This document shows, in pieces, positions 22,661 through 31,967 of a stretch of DNA of 37,735 nucleotides. A program made the position numbers and the translations under genes. The notes under the pieces were generated by a model. The model had not been told where the DNA came from, did not search any database, and was given only the letters and a program-made list of their open reading frames with translations. Source of the stretch: a virus; IMG/VR virus record IMGVR_UViG_3300009068_001395, positions 1 to 37,735 of that record; one strand, written 5' to 3'. The number at the start of each line of letters is the position of its first letter. Position 1 is the first letter of the stretch.

Positions 22661-23836
22661 TTATACCCTATTCAATACGTCAGTTATTTCTTTGATTGCA
22701 TTCTTTGATAACGATGGGTAATTACCTATATAAAAACTATAAAAATGCATATGATCTGTGTTAGGATAGTTCTTGTAATGATCTTCAGCAACAATACCTT
22801 TTAGATATGGTTGACGCAGTTGATTACCACCACCAGCAGAACCACGACGGAACTCAATTTCATTATCACGCATTTTACCCATCAATCTTTGTACAAACTC
22901 TTTATTTGCATACTCGGGTTGTAGTACAATGTTAAATGCATAGTTACTGCAACCTGTCAAACGAAAATCGACTTTATACTTTTTACTATCCAACTTGGAC
23001 AGAAACTCTAAGAGATTCTCATTTCTCATTATAACATTATTGTTTAGGTATTTCAACTGGTTTTGTCCAAGTATGCCACCAATTTCTGTATTGCGAACAT
23101 TGTAAGCAGCAAAGGCAAAGATGAATTCTGGATTCAATTCTGGATATACCTTCTGGTAATTCTTAATCATTGGTTCTGAACCACATTCACGTACCATACC
23201 ATGTGACCGAAGCATACGAAGGGTGTGATAAACATTCTCATCATTAGTGCATACCATACCACCTTCAATGGTAGACATGTGGTGAGCAAAGTAGAAAGAG
23301 AAGTTGGACATCCATCCGTAACTACCTAAAAGTTTATTATGATGGGTAGCACCATGTGATTCACACACATCTTCAATCAATGGAATGTTTCTGTTGAGTA
23401 ATTCAGTAACAAGTTTATCTGAGAGACAATCAAAACCTTGTGCGTAGGTAATAAACACAGCACGTGTCTTGTTGGTAATAGCATTGATGATACCATCGGT
23501 GTTCATACCAAGAGTATCTAAATCAATGTCAACAAATACAGGAGTAAAACCACATTGAATGATAGAGGCAATATCAGATACCCATGTGAATGGTGGTACA
23601 ATAACTTCACCACCTTCTGGATGTTTGATCTTGAGCATTGCCATTGACAGCAGATTGGCAGAAGCACCTGAGTTTACAAACACAGAATACTTTACACCTA
23701 ACCATTTAGACCATGCTTCTTCAAAAGCACGACACTCTGGACCATTAGTTAGTTTAGGGTTATCTTTTTTTAGATGTTCGATTACCAAATCTAAATCTTC
23801 TCTGGAAATATTATCACTCATCAATGGATACTTCAT
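22661..23836 (-). CDS. PLP-dependent sugar 3-dehydratase (DegT/ColD-like, His for Lys)
   Basis: This 391-aa protein has the DegT/DnrJ/EryC1 fold, with NSGASAN (55-61) and PLP-contact Asp157 in EDVCESHGA. Where the family carries the PLP-binding lysine, the sequence reads FAHHMSTIEGG, with His185-His186. That replacement defines the ColD and RfbH (E1) dehydratases, which remove the 3-hydroxyl from NDP-4-keto-6-deoxyhexoses. No N-terminal iron-sulfur cysteine cluster is seen, so it is nearer ColD (about 388 aa) than RfbH. It is therefore predicted to make a 3-deoxy-4-keto sugar rather than an aminosugar. AGGAG precedes the ATG. Confidence 0.85.
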   Translation of the reverse strand: MKYPLMSDNISREDLDLVIEHLKKDNPKLTNGPECRAFEEAWSKWLGVKYSVFVNSGASANLLSMAMLKIKHPEGGEVIVPPFTWVSDIASIIQCGFTPVFVDIDLDTLGMNTDGIINAITNKTRAVFITYAQGFDCLSDKLVTELLNRNIPLIEDVCESHGATHHNKLLGSYGWMSNFSFYFAHHMSTIEGGMVCTNDENVYHTLRMLRSHGMVRECGSEPMIKNYQKVYPELNPEFIFAFAAYNVRNTEIGGILGQNQLKYLNNNVIMRNENLLEFLSKLDSKKYKVDFRLTGCSNYAFNIVLQPEYANKEFVQRLMGKMRDNEIEFRRGSAGGGNQLRQPYLKGIVAEDHYKNYPNTDHMHFYSFYIGNYPSLSKNAIKEITDVLNRV

Positions 23837-23851
23837 AACAAACTCCTATAA

Positions 23852-24697
23852 TTATAAATTAAATTTTGCAGGTATATCTTTTTTAAACTTTCCGTTCTGT
23901 ATGTATGTCCACCAGAAACCATCATCTCTATTGACACCTTCTAACCATCGTCCTGGTCTAGCATCTAAATTAAACTCTTCATAGATTGCCAACAATACAC
24001 CAGGATGAAAATCATTAATCATTTTAATCTTATGAGTTAGTCCTATAAGATTTTTAGGTGTACTGAATCTATCAAAATAATCTGAACCTAAAAGTGCAGA
24101 TTCAATATCTGGAAACAAACGAAGAAATTCAAAATTCTCACCTCTATAAAAATCTACATCTTTATGTGTTCTGGCAATATTTAACATTTCTTCTGTAGGA
24201 TTATTTTCATAATCATCACCACAAATTATGCCACAACTTTGTTTTACAATTCGTTTTGCCTGTACAATATCAGATTTGATGTCGGCATAATAATGAGAAC
24301 CATCAATGTAAATAAAATCAAAAGTATTATCTGCAAAATCTTGTAGAACTTTTTTAGAGTCACCACGAATTAAAGTTATATCTAAGTTTCTTTTTTGCTC
24401 ATACTCTTTAACCACTTTGATGGTATTAATATAAGCATCATGAGTCATGTCATCAAATTTTTTATAATCAAAATCTGGATTCTCTAAATCTTTTTCAGAA
24501 CAATATGCTTTCCAAGAATCGATTAACGTGACAGAGGAATCTGGATGTATTTCATCTAACCATATTCTAGTTGAACCTTCACCATACCAAGTTCCAATCT
24601 CTAAAATCTTTAATGGTTTTTTGCTGTGGGTTTTGATTAGATTCCGCATAGGTACTACTCTATGTGGTGCTGCTTGATTTACTGGTGGTTCAATCAT
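23852..24697 (-). CDS. SAM-dependent methyltransferase, cassette member
   Basis: This 281-aa class I methyltransferase has motif I LEIGTWYGEGS (32-42) and FDFIYIDGSHYYADIKSDI, typical of the Methyltransf_24 family found in glycan and natural-product clusters. An N-terminal VNQAAPHR segment is family-variable. It probably O- or C-methylates a sugar or nucleotide sugar made by the cassette. It starts 2 bases after the GHMP kinase stop, with GAGGT before the ATG. It is not closely similar to the methyltransferase at 15522 and lacks the TLESFF tail. Confidence 0.85.
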   Translation of the reverse strand: MIEPPVNQAAPHRVVPMRNLIKTHSKKPLKILEIGTWYGEGSTRIWLDEIHPDSSVTLIDSWKAYCSEKDLENPDFDYKKFDDMTHDAYINTIKVVKEYEQKRNLDITLIRGDSKKVLQDFADNTFDFIYIDGSHYYADIKSDIVQAKRIVKQSCGIICGDDYENNPTEEMLNIARTHKDVDFYRGENFEFLRLFPDIESALLGSDYFDRFSTPKNLIGLTHKIKMINDFHPGVLLAIYEEFNLDARPGRWLEGVNRDDGFWWTYIQNGKFKKDIPAKFNL

Positions 24698-24699
24698 AC

Positions 24700-25689
24700 T
24701 TACCTCATAATAATTTTAGAACCTTCAAAATCAAACTTGAACGGTATCCATATATTGATTTGCTTCAGTCTATCTTTAATCTTTTGATGTGTATCTGGTG
24801 GCGCAAGAAACATAAAGAATCCACCACCACCTGCACCCATCAACTTGCCGCCATATGCTCCTGCTTCTATTGCAGCATCGTATATACTATTTATGTCGCT
24901 GCTGGCCACGCTATCTGTGAGTGTTCGTTTATAGTTCCACTGTTCTTGCAACAGCAGACCTATATCTTTGATTGAAGAATTGGATTCATGTTCAAATATT
25001 CTAAGTGCTTCGTAGGTAAGTTTCTGCATTGCTTCAAGTGTTTGGACAGACTTACCTTCTTTGATAGATTCAACTTGTTTCTTTGCATGAACTTCTGATA
25101 GTCTACTGATACCAGAAAACCCTAGCATGATATGAGATTCTAAATCTTTAACATAACTATCATGTAATTTTAAATCACGAACTTTGATATTGGCACCAGA
25201 TAGTTCAATGACTTTGATGCCACCATATGCTGCCATAATTTGATCTTGGACACCCACAGACTCACCAATAATATTTTGTTCAACATTGATTGCTTCGTTT
25301 GCAAGTTCAAATGCAGTTTTCCTTATACCATTATATGCATATAAAGCATTTAATAATCCAACAGTAAATGAAGAAGATGATCCAATGCCACTGCGAGCAG
25401 GAAGATCACCATCATAAGCAATAGATATACCATCGTCCATCCTTAAATATTGTAGACAAGCACGTACCGATGGATGATTGATTTCTTCCACCGAATTTGT
25501 GTTTTCTATTTTATTATATGTGATTCTATGTTTATATTCAAAAAATGGTGGCATAGATTTTACAGAAACGTAAGAATGGTTTCCCATTGCAGCAGAAATT
25601 ATTTTAGTTTCTCTACTTTGAAACCATGCTGGATAATCTGCACCACCACCAAATAAAGATAATCTATACGGTGTTTTTGATATGAACAT
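24700..25689 (-). CDS. GHMP sugar kinase (HddA-like)
   Basis: The ATG at 25687-25689, one base after the upstream stop, gives 329 aa. The N-terminal KTPYRLSLFGGGADYP is characteristic of D-glycero-D-manno-heptose 7-phosphate kinases (HddA) and related fucose kinases. The GHMP ATP-binding motif is PARSGIGSSSS and the C-terminal motif 3 is LMGAGGGGFF. It phosphorylates a sugar or sugar phosphate at the anomeric carbon, activating it for nucleotide transfer. In this cassette it would supply an activated sugar. No nucleotidyltransferase is seen in the window, so the pathway depends on host enzymes or genes elsewhere. Confidence 0.88.
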   Translation of the reverse strand: MFISKTPYRLSLFGGGADYPAWFQSRETKIISAAMGNHSYVSVKSMPPFFEYKHRITYNKIENTNSVEEINHPSVRACLQYLRMDDGISIAYDGDLPARSGIGSSSSFTVGLLNALYAYNGIRKTAFELANEAINVEQNIIGESVGVQDQIMAAYGGIKVIELSGANIKVRDLKLHDSYVKDLESHIMLGFSGISRLSEVHAKKQVESIKEGKSVQTLEAMQKLTYEALRIFEHESNSSIKDIGLLLQEQWNYKRTLTDSVASSDINSIYDAAIEAGAYGGKLMGAGGGGFFMFLAPPDTHQKIKDRLKQINIWIPFKFDFEGSKIIMR

Positions 25690-25690
25690 C

Positions 25691-27544
25691 TTATTCCGAT
25701 GTTGGAACTGGATTAACAATGTCAGGCATTGCTGGTGTCATCCATCCTTCAATCGGTTCAATGTACATATTCTTTTTAAATTCTTCTCTATCGATATAAG
25801 GGTACATATCTTCAATAGGTGTACTCCATCCAAAGATACGAGGTTCATAGGTATGATACTCATTAATGTCCACATCACACACTACAGGTTCATCTGCGGA
25901 TAGGAGTTCAAAAATTGCATCATCAATCTTTGCTGGATCTTTGAGAGCAATAGTTCGTATACCATATGCCTGAGTTACTTTAATAAAGTCTGGTGGTGCA
26001 TAACCTTTTGGACCACATGCTTCTGCACGACCTTGATAGTTTGTTTCTTGGTATGCTTTAGTAATACCATAGATGTGATTGTTTAAAATAATAGTTTTGA
26101 TCTTGCAACCATAATTTTTAATTGTTTGTAATTCTTGTGGGTTCATATTGAAACCACCATCACCAATGATGCATACGATTGTTTTTTCTGGTGCTGCAAA
26201 CCATGCACCAATTGCGGCAGCAAATGAGAAACCCATTGGAGAATTGCCGTTGTTGGTAATAAAGTGTTGACCTAGTTTAGTTTCAAATGCATGTGATGCA
26301 ATAACAATATTACCACCACAGTCTGCCAACAGAACATCATTTGATTTCATTACCTCTGACAGTCTACGAACGAATCGATATGGATGAATTTCATTCTTAG
26401 ATGTACCAAAGTGTGGTTTTACTGGATCATATTTGTGACGCCATCCTTTTGCTTGATCTAACCATGGTTCATGTTGACGTTTGTATTCAGTCTCTTCCAA
26501 AACTTCTTTGAGTACCTCTAAAAATATTTTAGCATCACAATTTATATTAACATCAAATGGAACTTGTTGCAGTTTGCGTTGAAGTTGTGCTTCATCAACA
26601 TCTACCATTATCTTTTTTGCTCCACGTGCAAACGTATGGATATTACCACCAGTAATACGACCTGATATACGTGAACCAACTGACAATAGTAGATCGCTAT
26701 TCTGGATAGCAAAGTTACGACCAGCACCACCATATGTACCAATACGACCACAGTATGTTTCTAAATCACTTGTAACTGAATCAAGTGCATTCCATGTTGG
26801 AAATGTAGGAATGCCAAGCATCTTAGATACTTCTTGCATTACATCAATTGCACCAGCAATCTTTACACCACCACCAATCATTAAAACTGGACGCTGTGCT
26901 TTTTTAATGTCGATTACAATATCAACTATCTGTTGCTTAACTCTTTGCTTTAAATAAAAAATATCAGGTAGACCAACATCTCTTACAAGATTAGGATTAA
27001 ATCCAAGTTGCTTATCTGGATCGATCATTACTTTTTGAATGTTTAAAGGAATATCTAATAGAACAGGACCCGGACGACCAGACTTGGCAAGATGAATTGC
27101 TTTGTCTACCTCATACCGAATGCTCTCTGGGTCCATAATCATCTTAGCATATTTGGTAATTGGTTTTACAATAGAAACAATATCAGTTTCTTGAAAACCA
27201 ATTTGGCGCAACGACTCATCAGGGCGCAAAAACTTTGAATTGATTTGTCCAGTAATAAAGATGGCAGGAACTGAATCATAGAAGCAGTTACCAATAGGAG
27301 TAACAAAGTTCATACCACCTGGACCACTGGTTGCAATCGCTGCACCAATTTTACCAGATACTTTGGCATAACCTTCAGCAGCAAAACCACCTGCCTGTTC
27401 ATGCATTACGGCAACGTATTCTGTTTTATCTGTACGTGTAAATGCATCAATAAGATCACCGTTAGCAGCACCATAGACAACAAAGATTTTATCAATGCCC
27501 TCGTCTGCTAAACGGTTAATAACATAGTCTGCAAGTTTAATCAT
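25691..27544 (-). CDS. Thiamine-diphosphate carboligase (acetolactate synthase/YerE-like)
   Basis: The ATG at 27542-27544, after AGGAG, gives 617 aa. All ThDP-enzyme parts are present: catalytic Glu49 (HEQAGGFAAEGYAK), GPGGMNFVTPI in the N-terminal domain, a central nucleotide-binding-like domain (RPVLMIGGGVKI) and the ThDP motif GDGGFNMN followed by LNN. It resembles acetolactate synthase large subunits. Next to a ColD-like dehydratase the closest biochemical model is YerE, which adds a two-carbon unit from pyruvate to C4 of a 3,6-dideoxy-4-keto sugar in yersiniose synthesis. A true acetolactate synthase or another carboligase is possible. The start overlaps no gene but follows the radical SAM stop by 2 bases. 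Confidence 0.88.
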   Translation of the reverse strand: MIKLADYVINRLADEGIDKIFVVYGAANGDLIDAFTRTDKTEYVAVMHEQAGGFAAEGYAKVSGKIGAAIATSGPGGMNFVTPIGNCFYDSVPAIFITGQINSKFLRPDESLRQIGFQETDIVSIVKPITKYAKMIMDPESIRYEVDKAIHLAKSGRPGPVLLDIPLNIQKVMIDPDKQLGFNPNLVRDVGLPDIFYLKQRVKQQIVDIVIDIKKAQRPVLMIGGGVKIAGAIDVMQEVSKMLGIPTFPTWNALDSVTSDLETYCGRIGTYGGAGRNFAIQNSDLLLSVGSRISGRITGGNIHTFARGAKKIMVDVDEAQLQRKLQQVPFDVNINCDAKIFLEVLKEVLEETEYKRQHEPWLDQAKGWRHKYDPVKPHFGTSKNEIHPYRFVRRLSEVMKSNDVLLADCGGNIVIASHAFETKLGQHFITNNGNSPMGFSFAAAIGAWFAAPEKTIVCIIGDGGFNMNPQELQTIKNYGCKIKTIILNNHIYGITKAYQETNYQGRAEACGPKGYAPPDFIKVTQAYGIRTIALKDPAKIDDAIFELLSADEPVVCDVDINEYHTYEPRIFGWSTPIEDMYPYIDREEFKKNMYIEPIEGWMTPAMPDIVNPVPTSE

Positions 27545-27546
27545 AA

Positions 27547-29061
27547 TCAATCTCCTAATAACTTTCTTTTTAATTTAATCTCACGGGTTGCATTCAATTC
27601 TTGGAGTGCTTTGTCGCCAAACTTGTCTTTCATTAACTTCTGATAACTTCCGCTTGCATGATACTTGTCCCAAGACATATCACGAAACGCAAGTATCTCT
27701 GCTGCGGTCAAGTATTTATTCGCCAGATTTAACGTATCATAGGAATGCTGACTGTAACCAGAGTATGTATTTGGCAGTTCAATGTTGAGAACCTTTGCTT
27801 GATTGTGCAATGGACTACCAGGATATGCCATAGCAGAATACATATTGGTCATCTCAGTTGGATTGTCCAATGCAAATTGTAATGTTGCTTCCATTGATCG
27901 TTGAGTATCATAAGGCAATCCAAAAATATAGTTACCAGCAATATTAATACCTGCGCCACGAATCATCTGGAACAAATCTAAAATTTTTACATCTTGAAAA
28001 CCATCTTTGTGAATCTCTTTACGCAATTCATTATCTGGATTTTCAATACCAAGACCTAACCACTTAACACCTGCACGATAAAGTTTATCTAAGTATTTTG
28101 GTTTACATGTATCGACACGGGAATATGCCCAGATATTAAAATCATAACCACGTTCAATAATCAAGTCACATATTGCTTCAAAATGCCTAGGGTTTAAAAC
28201 AAATAACTCATCCGCAATCTTAACATTCTTCACACCCTGTGCGGCAATGTGATCAAATTGCTTGATGATAAATTCTGGTGACCACCAACGGAACAGATTA
28301 CTATCTTCCGAAGAAATGTTTGGTCCTTGCTTAGTACGATTAATAATATTGATCATGCAAAACGAACAGCGATATGGACAACCTAAACTGGTATATAATG
28401 CAGCAAATGGTTGCTTCTCTGTGTTGTTTGACCATGAGTGCCAACCTGCTGTGCGGTACTTATCGAGTGATGGTAACAAGTCCCATGCCATACCAGGCAA
28501 ATCAATCTCAAGTCTCTCACGCGGAACAATCTCTGAAGATTCATTGTAAGAAATTTGATTATCTGATGTTCTGAATACAATACCTTTTACATTTCGTAAT
28601 CCAACATCATCAAATTTCTGAATTGAAAGAAGGTCATTAATAGCATACACACCTTCGTTTTGGCAGACCGCATCAATGTACGGTTCTTTTCTGAGAGTCT
28701 CTTCTGGTAAAGCAGCAACATGACCACCTACAAATAATATAAATGTGTTTGGTGATAAGTCGTGGAATTCTTTTGCGGTTGCAGTTGCACCTTCCATGTT
28801 CTGTGAAGATGCAGATGGTTGCTGACCATACACCACAAAGCAAACAATTCTTGCTTTGTATTCGGTAATTCGTTTTGCTGCTGAAGCATAATCTAATTGC
28901 TCTGCTTCAGCATCAAGTATTTCAGGTTTAAATCCTTTAGCACGAACACTATTGGCAAGCATAGCGGCCCAAATAGGAGGTTCAACTGCTGCATTGTTTG
29001 TTGCTAGTCCCTGATAAATCTTTTGTGATGCATTCGGGTGTACAAATAATATATCTACCAT
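27547..29061 (-). CDS. B12-binding-domain radical SAM enzyme
   Basis: This 504-aa class B-type radical SAM protein has an N-terminal cobalamin-binding-like Rossmann domain (about 1-150, MVDILFVHPNAS, then VVYGQQPSASS and FILFVGGHVAALPEE) and the cluster motif CPYRCSFC (Cys228, Cys232, Cys235). Later blocks such as GVKWLGLGIENPD, GAGINIAGNYIFGLP and MAYPGSPLH match the P-methylase/BchE-like group. Members catalyse methylations or rearrangements that often need cobalamin. It opens the sugar cassette in transcription order. The substrate is unknown; C-methylation of a sugar is an inference from context. Confidence 0.9.
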   Translation of the reverse strand: MVDILFVHPNASQKIYQGLATNNAAVEPPIWAAMLANSVRAKGFKPEILDAEAEQLDYASAAKRITEYKARIVCFVVYGQQPSASSQNMEGATATAKEFHDLSPNTFILFVGGHVAALPEETLRKEPYIDAVCQNEGVYAINDLLSIQKFDDVGLRNVKGIVFRTSDNQISYNESSEIVPRERLEIDLPGMAWDLLPSLDKYRTAGWHSWSNNTEKQPFAALYTSLGCPYRCSFCMINIINRTKQGPNISSEDSNLFRWWSPEFIIKQFDHIAAQGVKNVKIADELFVLNPRHFEAICDLIIERGYDFNIWAYSRVDTCKPKYLDKLYRAGVKWLGLGIENPDNELRKEIHKDGFQDVKILDLFQMIRGAGINIAGNYIFGLPYDTQRSMEATLQFALDNPTEMTNMYSAMAYPGSPLHNQAKVLNIELPNTYSGYSQHSYDTLNLANKYLTAAEILAFRDMSWDKYHASGSYQKLMKDKFGDKALQELNATREIKLKRKLLGD

Positions 29062-29075
29062 AATAAAATAACCTT

Positions 29076-29498
29076 TTAATGTAATGTTCTATTCTTCACT
29101 TCTTCCACGAATTGAATTAAGTCTTCCATACTATACTCTTCTTCGCCTTCAGTATCTTCTTCACCTGCTTGGTCTTTCAAAAGACCTGCAATCATATCTT
29201 CAGACTTTTCCATTTCAAGTAAAGTTTTAATCACAAGATTTTCATAATATTCTATCATCGATTCTTTTGGATCAATAATAGTAACTATGTCCGAGTTATA
29301 TATCAGAGCATTATTATCTTTGATTAGTTCTACTGGTAACCATGGCATCATCATCATTACAGTTTGACCTGTAGGCATACGGCGAAAGATTAACCGCATT
29401 GGATCTTCTAGAAGAACTGTTTCCTCTTGTTCTTCACCTACCATAGATGCCATAATATCTTCACCAGTCTGCATTCTTATAATTTTTACTTTATGCAT
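29076..29498 (-). CDS. Second Sm-like protein, acidic C-terminus
   Basis: This 140-aa protein begins with the same fold pattern as the protein at 3647: KVKIIRMQTGEDIMASM, then VLLEDPMRLIFRRM, MMMMPWLPVELI and IVTIIDPKESMIEYYENLV. That is the LSm-type beta barrel plus helix, as in the Sm-like proteins of cyanophage origin. Residues 110-130 are acidic (EEDTEGEEEYSMEDL). The ATG overlaps the UvsW stop by 8 bases. Ring formation and RNA binding are inferences from the family. It is not related closely enough for certainty. Confidence 0.65.
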   Translation of the reverse strand: MHKVKIIRMQTGEDIMASMVGEEQEETVLLEDPMRLIFRRMPTGQTVMMMMPWLPVELIKDNNALIYNSDIVTIIDPKESMIEYYENLVIKTLLEMEKSEDMIAGLLKDQAGEEDTEGEEEYSMEDLIQFVEEVKNRTLH

Positions 29499-30954
29499 TC
29501 TTGACCTCTATATTGTAGAACTTGTATTTGAATTTCTCTTCATCATATATCTTTACTCTTTCGCCAAAATGCTTTAAGGTAAAGTTCACATGCTTACCTA
29601 CACGGAAATCATCTACGATATCATATAGAACTGCTTCAGTTTTGTTCTCACCTATTCTAAGACCACGACCTATTGACTGTAAATTCCTTACTCTTGATTT
29701 GCTTGGAGAAGCAAATACGACATTATGCAAATGGCGTATATTGATGCCGGTACTAAAAGTGCCGTAAGAGGCAACGATGATTGCATCATTTTGTGTCTCT
29801 GTAATCTCACGAACTTGCTCACGGACTTCAACGTCTGTTCCGCCATACACAAAGAAAACGTGGCGATCACCAGCCTTCTCTTTAATAATTTTATGCAGTT
29901 CTTTACCATGTCTCTCAACTAATTGAAACAATACAAGTGAGTTGCCTTCTAATGACACCACCAAGTTACGAATAAATTCATTTCGATACTGACTCTTTAC
30001 TATATATTCTATCTCATTTTGATAGTCCCAACCACGTGATGCTTTACAGACCTCTTCTGGATACTTGAGTATCAATGCTTTGATCTTGAAGTCTGCTAAC
30101 TGTTTCTTCTCAATCAGTTCAGCAGTGGTAGTCGATTGAAACACTGGTCCAAATAGACCTTCTAGCACCAATCTATGTGTATTCGTACCATCAATCGTAC
30201 CTGTACAACCAATTCTATATTTTGCTTTTGTCAGACCAGTCATGATGGTTGTCAATGACTTTGCTTTGAACTGATGTGCTTCATCACCAAGAACAAAATC
30301 AAACTGCTCAAAGTATTCTGGTGGATTCTTGTAGATAGATTGCCATGTTGTGATGGTTAAAAACTTCTCAGTTGTTTTTTCTTTACCAGAATATTGCCTA
30401 TGACAATATTTTTCTGAATTATATCCATAATCTTCAAAGTCTTTGTACATTTGTTCCACTAATGATGTGGTAGGAACAATCAACAAACCTTTTTTATGAT
30501 TGCGTTGTATATACCGAAGTATAATATATTGTATTAAAGATTTACCTGATGCTGTAGGTGAAAGCAATAACATCCGTTTGTCTCTAATAGCATGAACAAA
30601 TGCCTTCAATTGATAGTCTCGAACCTCATGTGGCAAATTTAGTGTGGCAATGAATTCTTTTGCTTCTATTACTGAGAAATCTGTAGTAGAATTGATTGAT
30701 GAATCGATCTCTAACTTATAATCTCTTTCAGCACAAAACTTTTCAATGTATGGAACAAGGCCATGATATATTGTTGTTGACCGAAGATCAGCAAGTCTTA
30801 TCTTGCCATCCCAAAGTCGATTCTTGTATGCTGGCATAAACTGATAACCAGGAACATAGAATGTAAAATAATCGGCAAGTTCTTGTGCTATGCCTTTGTC
30901 ACAAGCGAATCGAATGAATGCTTCATTCTGCTTATATAAAACGAGATCAGACAC
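29491..30954 (-). CDS. uvsW: DNA/RNA helicase UvsW
   Basis: This SF2 helicase aligns with T4 UvsW through the N-terminal ADYFTFYVPGYQFMPAYKNR and LWDGKIRL blocks, Walker A SPTASGKSLIQ, DEAH (VLGDEAHQF), motif SYGTFSTGIN and motif VI QSIGRGLRIG. It unwinds branched DNA and R-loops, stopping origin-dependent replication late in infection. I place the start at the GTG at 30952-30954, which overlaps the UvsY stop by 8 bases; an upstream TTG would give a longer N-terminus inside uvsY. The placement of uvsW right after uvsY matches T4-like aquatic phages. Confidence 0.93.
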   Translation of the reverse strand: MSDLVLYKQNEAFIRFACDKGIAQELADYFTFYVPGYQFMPAYKNRLWDGKIRLADLRSTTIYHGLVPYIEKFCAERDYKLEIDSSINSTTDFSVIEAKEFIATLNLPHEVRDYQLKAFVHAIRDKRMLLLSPTASGKSLIQYIILRYIQRNHKKGLLIVPTTSLVEQMYKDFEDYGYNSEKYCHRQYSGKEKTTEKFLTITTWQSIYKNPPEYFEQFDFVLGDEAHQFKAKSLTTIMTGLTKAKYRIGCTGTIDGTNTHRLVLEGLFGPVFQSTTTAELIEKKQLADFKIKALILKYPEEVCKASRGWDYQNEIEYIVKSQYRNEFIRNLVVSLEGNSLVLFQLVERHGKELHKIIKEKAGDRHVFFVYGGTDVEVREQVREITETQNDAIIVASYGTFSTGINIRHLHNVVFASPSKSRVRNLQSIGRGLRIGENKTEAVLYDIVDDFRVGKHVNFTLKHFGERVKIYDEEKFKYKFYNIEVKNA

Positions 30955-31381
30955 CTTGTATAAACTTTTCCCAGTCAATGAACGATCTCAACTCCCATGT
31001 GCGATTGTTCAGTTCTTTTAATATGGCATTACAAACATCAACAACTTCTTCATGCATCATCTTAGATGCTAGGTACTTATTGATATCCTCATCTGCATCT
31101 AAGTATGTAGTGATGTCGGATTTGAGGGCGTATCGAAATGGTTCCCAACCATGTTTCTTCAAGTCATCATCATCTAATTTACCAGTATAATATTCCCACT
31201 TGAGTTTCTTCATTCGGTTATATTTAAACTCAGCATCTTTAACCAGTAGACGATGCTGCGAAAGTATGTTAAGATACTTACTGTGAAGTTTGGGAATATC
31301 TATCAGTGCTTTACCTGGTTCAGTGCGATCTATGTTGGAATCGTCTGCCCACATCCTCAATACATCATCAAGTTTACTCAT
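30947..31381 (-). CDS. uvsY: Recombination mediator UvsY
   Basis: This 144-aa helical protein (T4 UvsY 137 aa) has the family pattern of a long charged helix (KLHSKYLNILSQHRLLVKD) followed by LKWEYYTGKLDDDD, where T4 has a LDYYSG motif, and a C-terminal helix NAILKELNNRTWELRSFI. UvsY loads UvsX recombinase on gp32-coated ssDNA. The start has an unusually strong ribosome site (AAGGAGG) 8-14 bases upstream, embedded in a small CTCC/GGAG hairpin that could mask part of it. The gene directly precedes uvsW. Confidence 0.9.
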   Translation of the reverse strand: MSKLDDVLRMWADDSNIDRTEPGKALIDIPKLHSKYLNILSQHRLLVKDAEFKYNRMKKLKWEYYTGKLDDDDLKKHGWEPFRYALKSDITTYLDADEDINKYLASKMMHEEVVDVCNAILKELNNRTWELRSFIDWEKFIQGV

Positions 31382-31412
31382 AATTTATCTCCTCCTTAGG
31401 AGTATATCACAT

Positions 31413-31952
31413 CTATATCAGTTTTTCAACATTATAATAGGTAAATCTGAACGTGGCATCAGAGGTAATAATAGTCTCTGGAGTATCGGTAGATGACAGC
31501 ATAAATCCACCGATAGAGATTGGAAACAAATTGTAAAAGTTAAATTTGAAATACGGTTTGTTTGAAGCGGAAAGAATAGTTACCGAACCATCTGCATATT
31601 GAGGTGTTTTAGAATCAGCAGTTGTGGTAAATTTATTTTGTTGACTAAGGTTTACATATTCTTCAAATGCTGTTGGAAATGTCATACCTCTTAACCAATC
31701 ATGCACTTCTAACCAACCTGTCATCTCTGCATCAACCAAAAAAGTAATGTTTAAAGTATCATAGATTGCTTTCTCACCTGGTGCATACAATTCAACAAAA
31801 GGATTGTTGATTGGTATTTCAGATGTTGAAAGACCAGGCAGTGTAACTGTCTGGCAAAAGTATTGTAGATTAGGTGCCCTAGAAAAGTTCAACTGGAACT
31901 TATTTCCTTGGAGCATATTTGGATTGGATGGATTTCTATTAAGAACTGTCAT
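31413..31952 (-). CDS. Tail-tube-fold protein (gp19-like)
   Basis: The ATG at 31950-31952 gives 179 aa; the longer frame starts at a TTG inside the promoter box. The sequence NKFQLNFSRAPNLQYFCQTV followed by TLPGLSTSEIP is typical of the T4 gp19/tail-tube family, with YDTLNITFLVD as the central strand and a final FRFTYYNVEKLI. It most likely forms the inner tube of the tail or a related initiator protein. The position after gp23 is where aquatic T4-like phages carry a tail protein. Its start lies only 5 bases from a TATAAATA box, so its late transcript may be leaderless. Confidence 0.75.
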   Translation of the reverse strand: MTVLNRNPSNPNMLQGNKFQLNFSRAPNLQYFCQTVTLPGLSTSEIPINNPFVELYAPGEKAIYDTLNITFLVDAEMTGWLEVHDWLRGMTFPTAFEEYVNLSQQNKFTTTADSKTPQYADGSVTILSASNKPYFKFNFYNLFPISIGGFMLSSTDTPETIITSDATFRFTYYNVEKLI

Positions 31953-31957
31953 ACATC

Positions 31958-31965
31958 TATTTATA
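31958..31965 (-). promoter_or_regulatory. T4-type late promoter for the tail-tube protein
   Basis: TATAAATA on the minus strand, an exact T4 late consensus, directly after the gp23 terminator. With the usual box at -13 to -6, transcription would start at or within a base or two of the ATG. Confidence 0.75.
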
Positions 31966-31967
31966 AA

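Noticed and set aside
24887-24894. CATAAATA box inside the GHMP kinase gene
   Set aside because: Inside coding sequence and about 190 bases from the next gene start, so probably chance.
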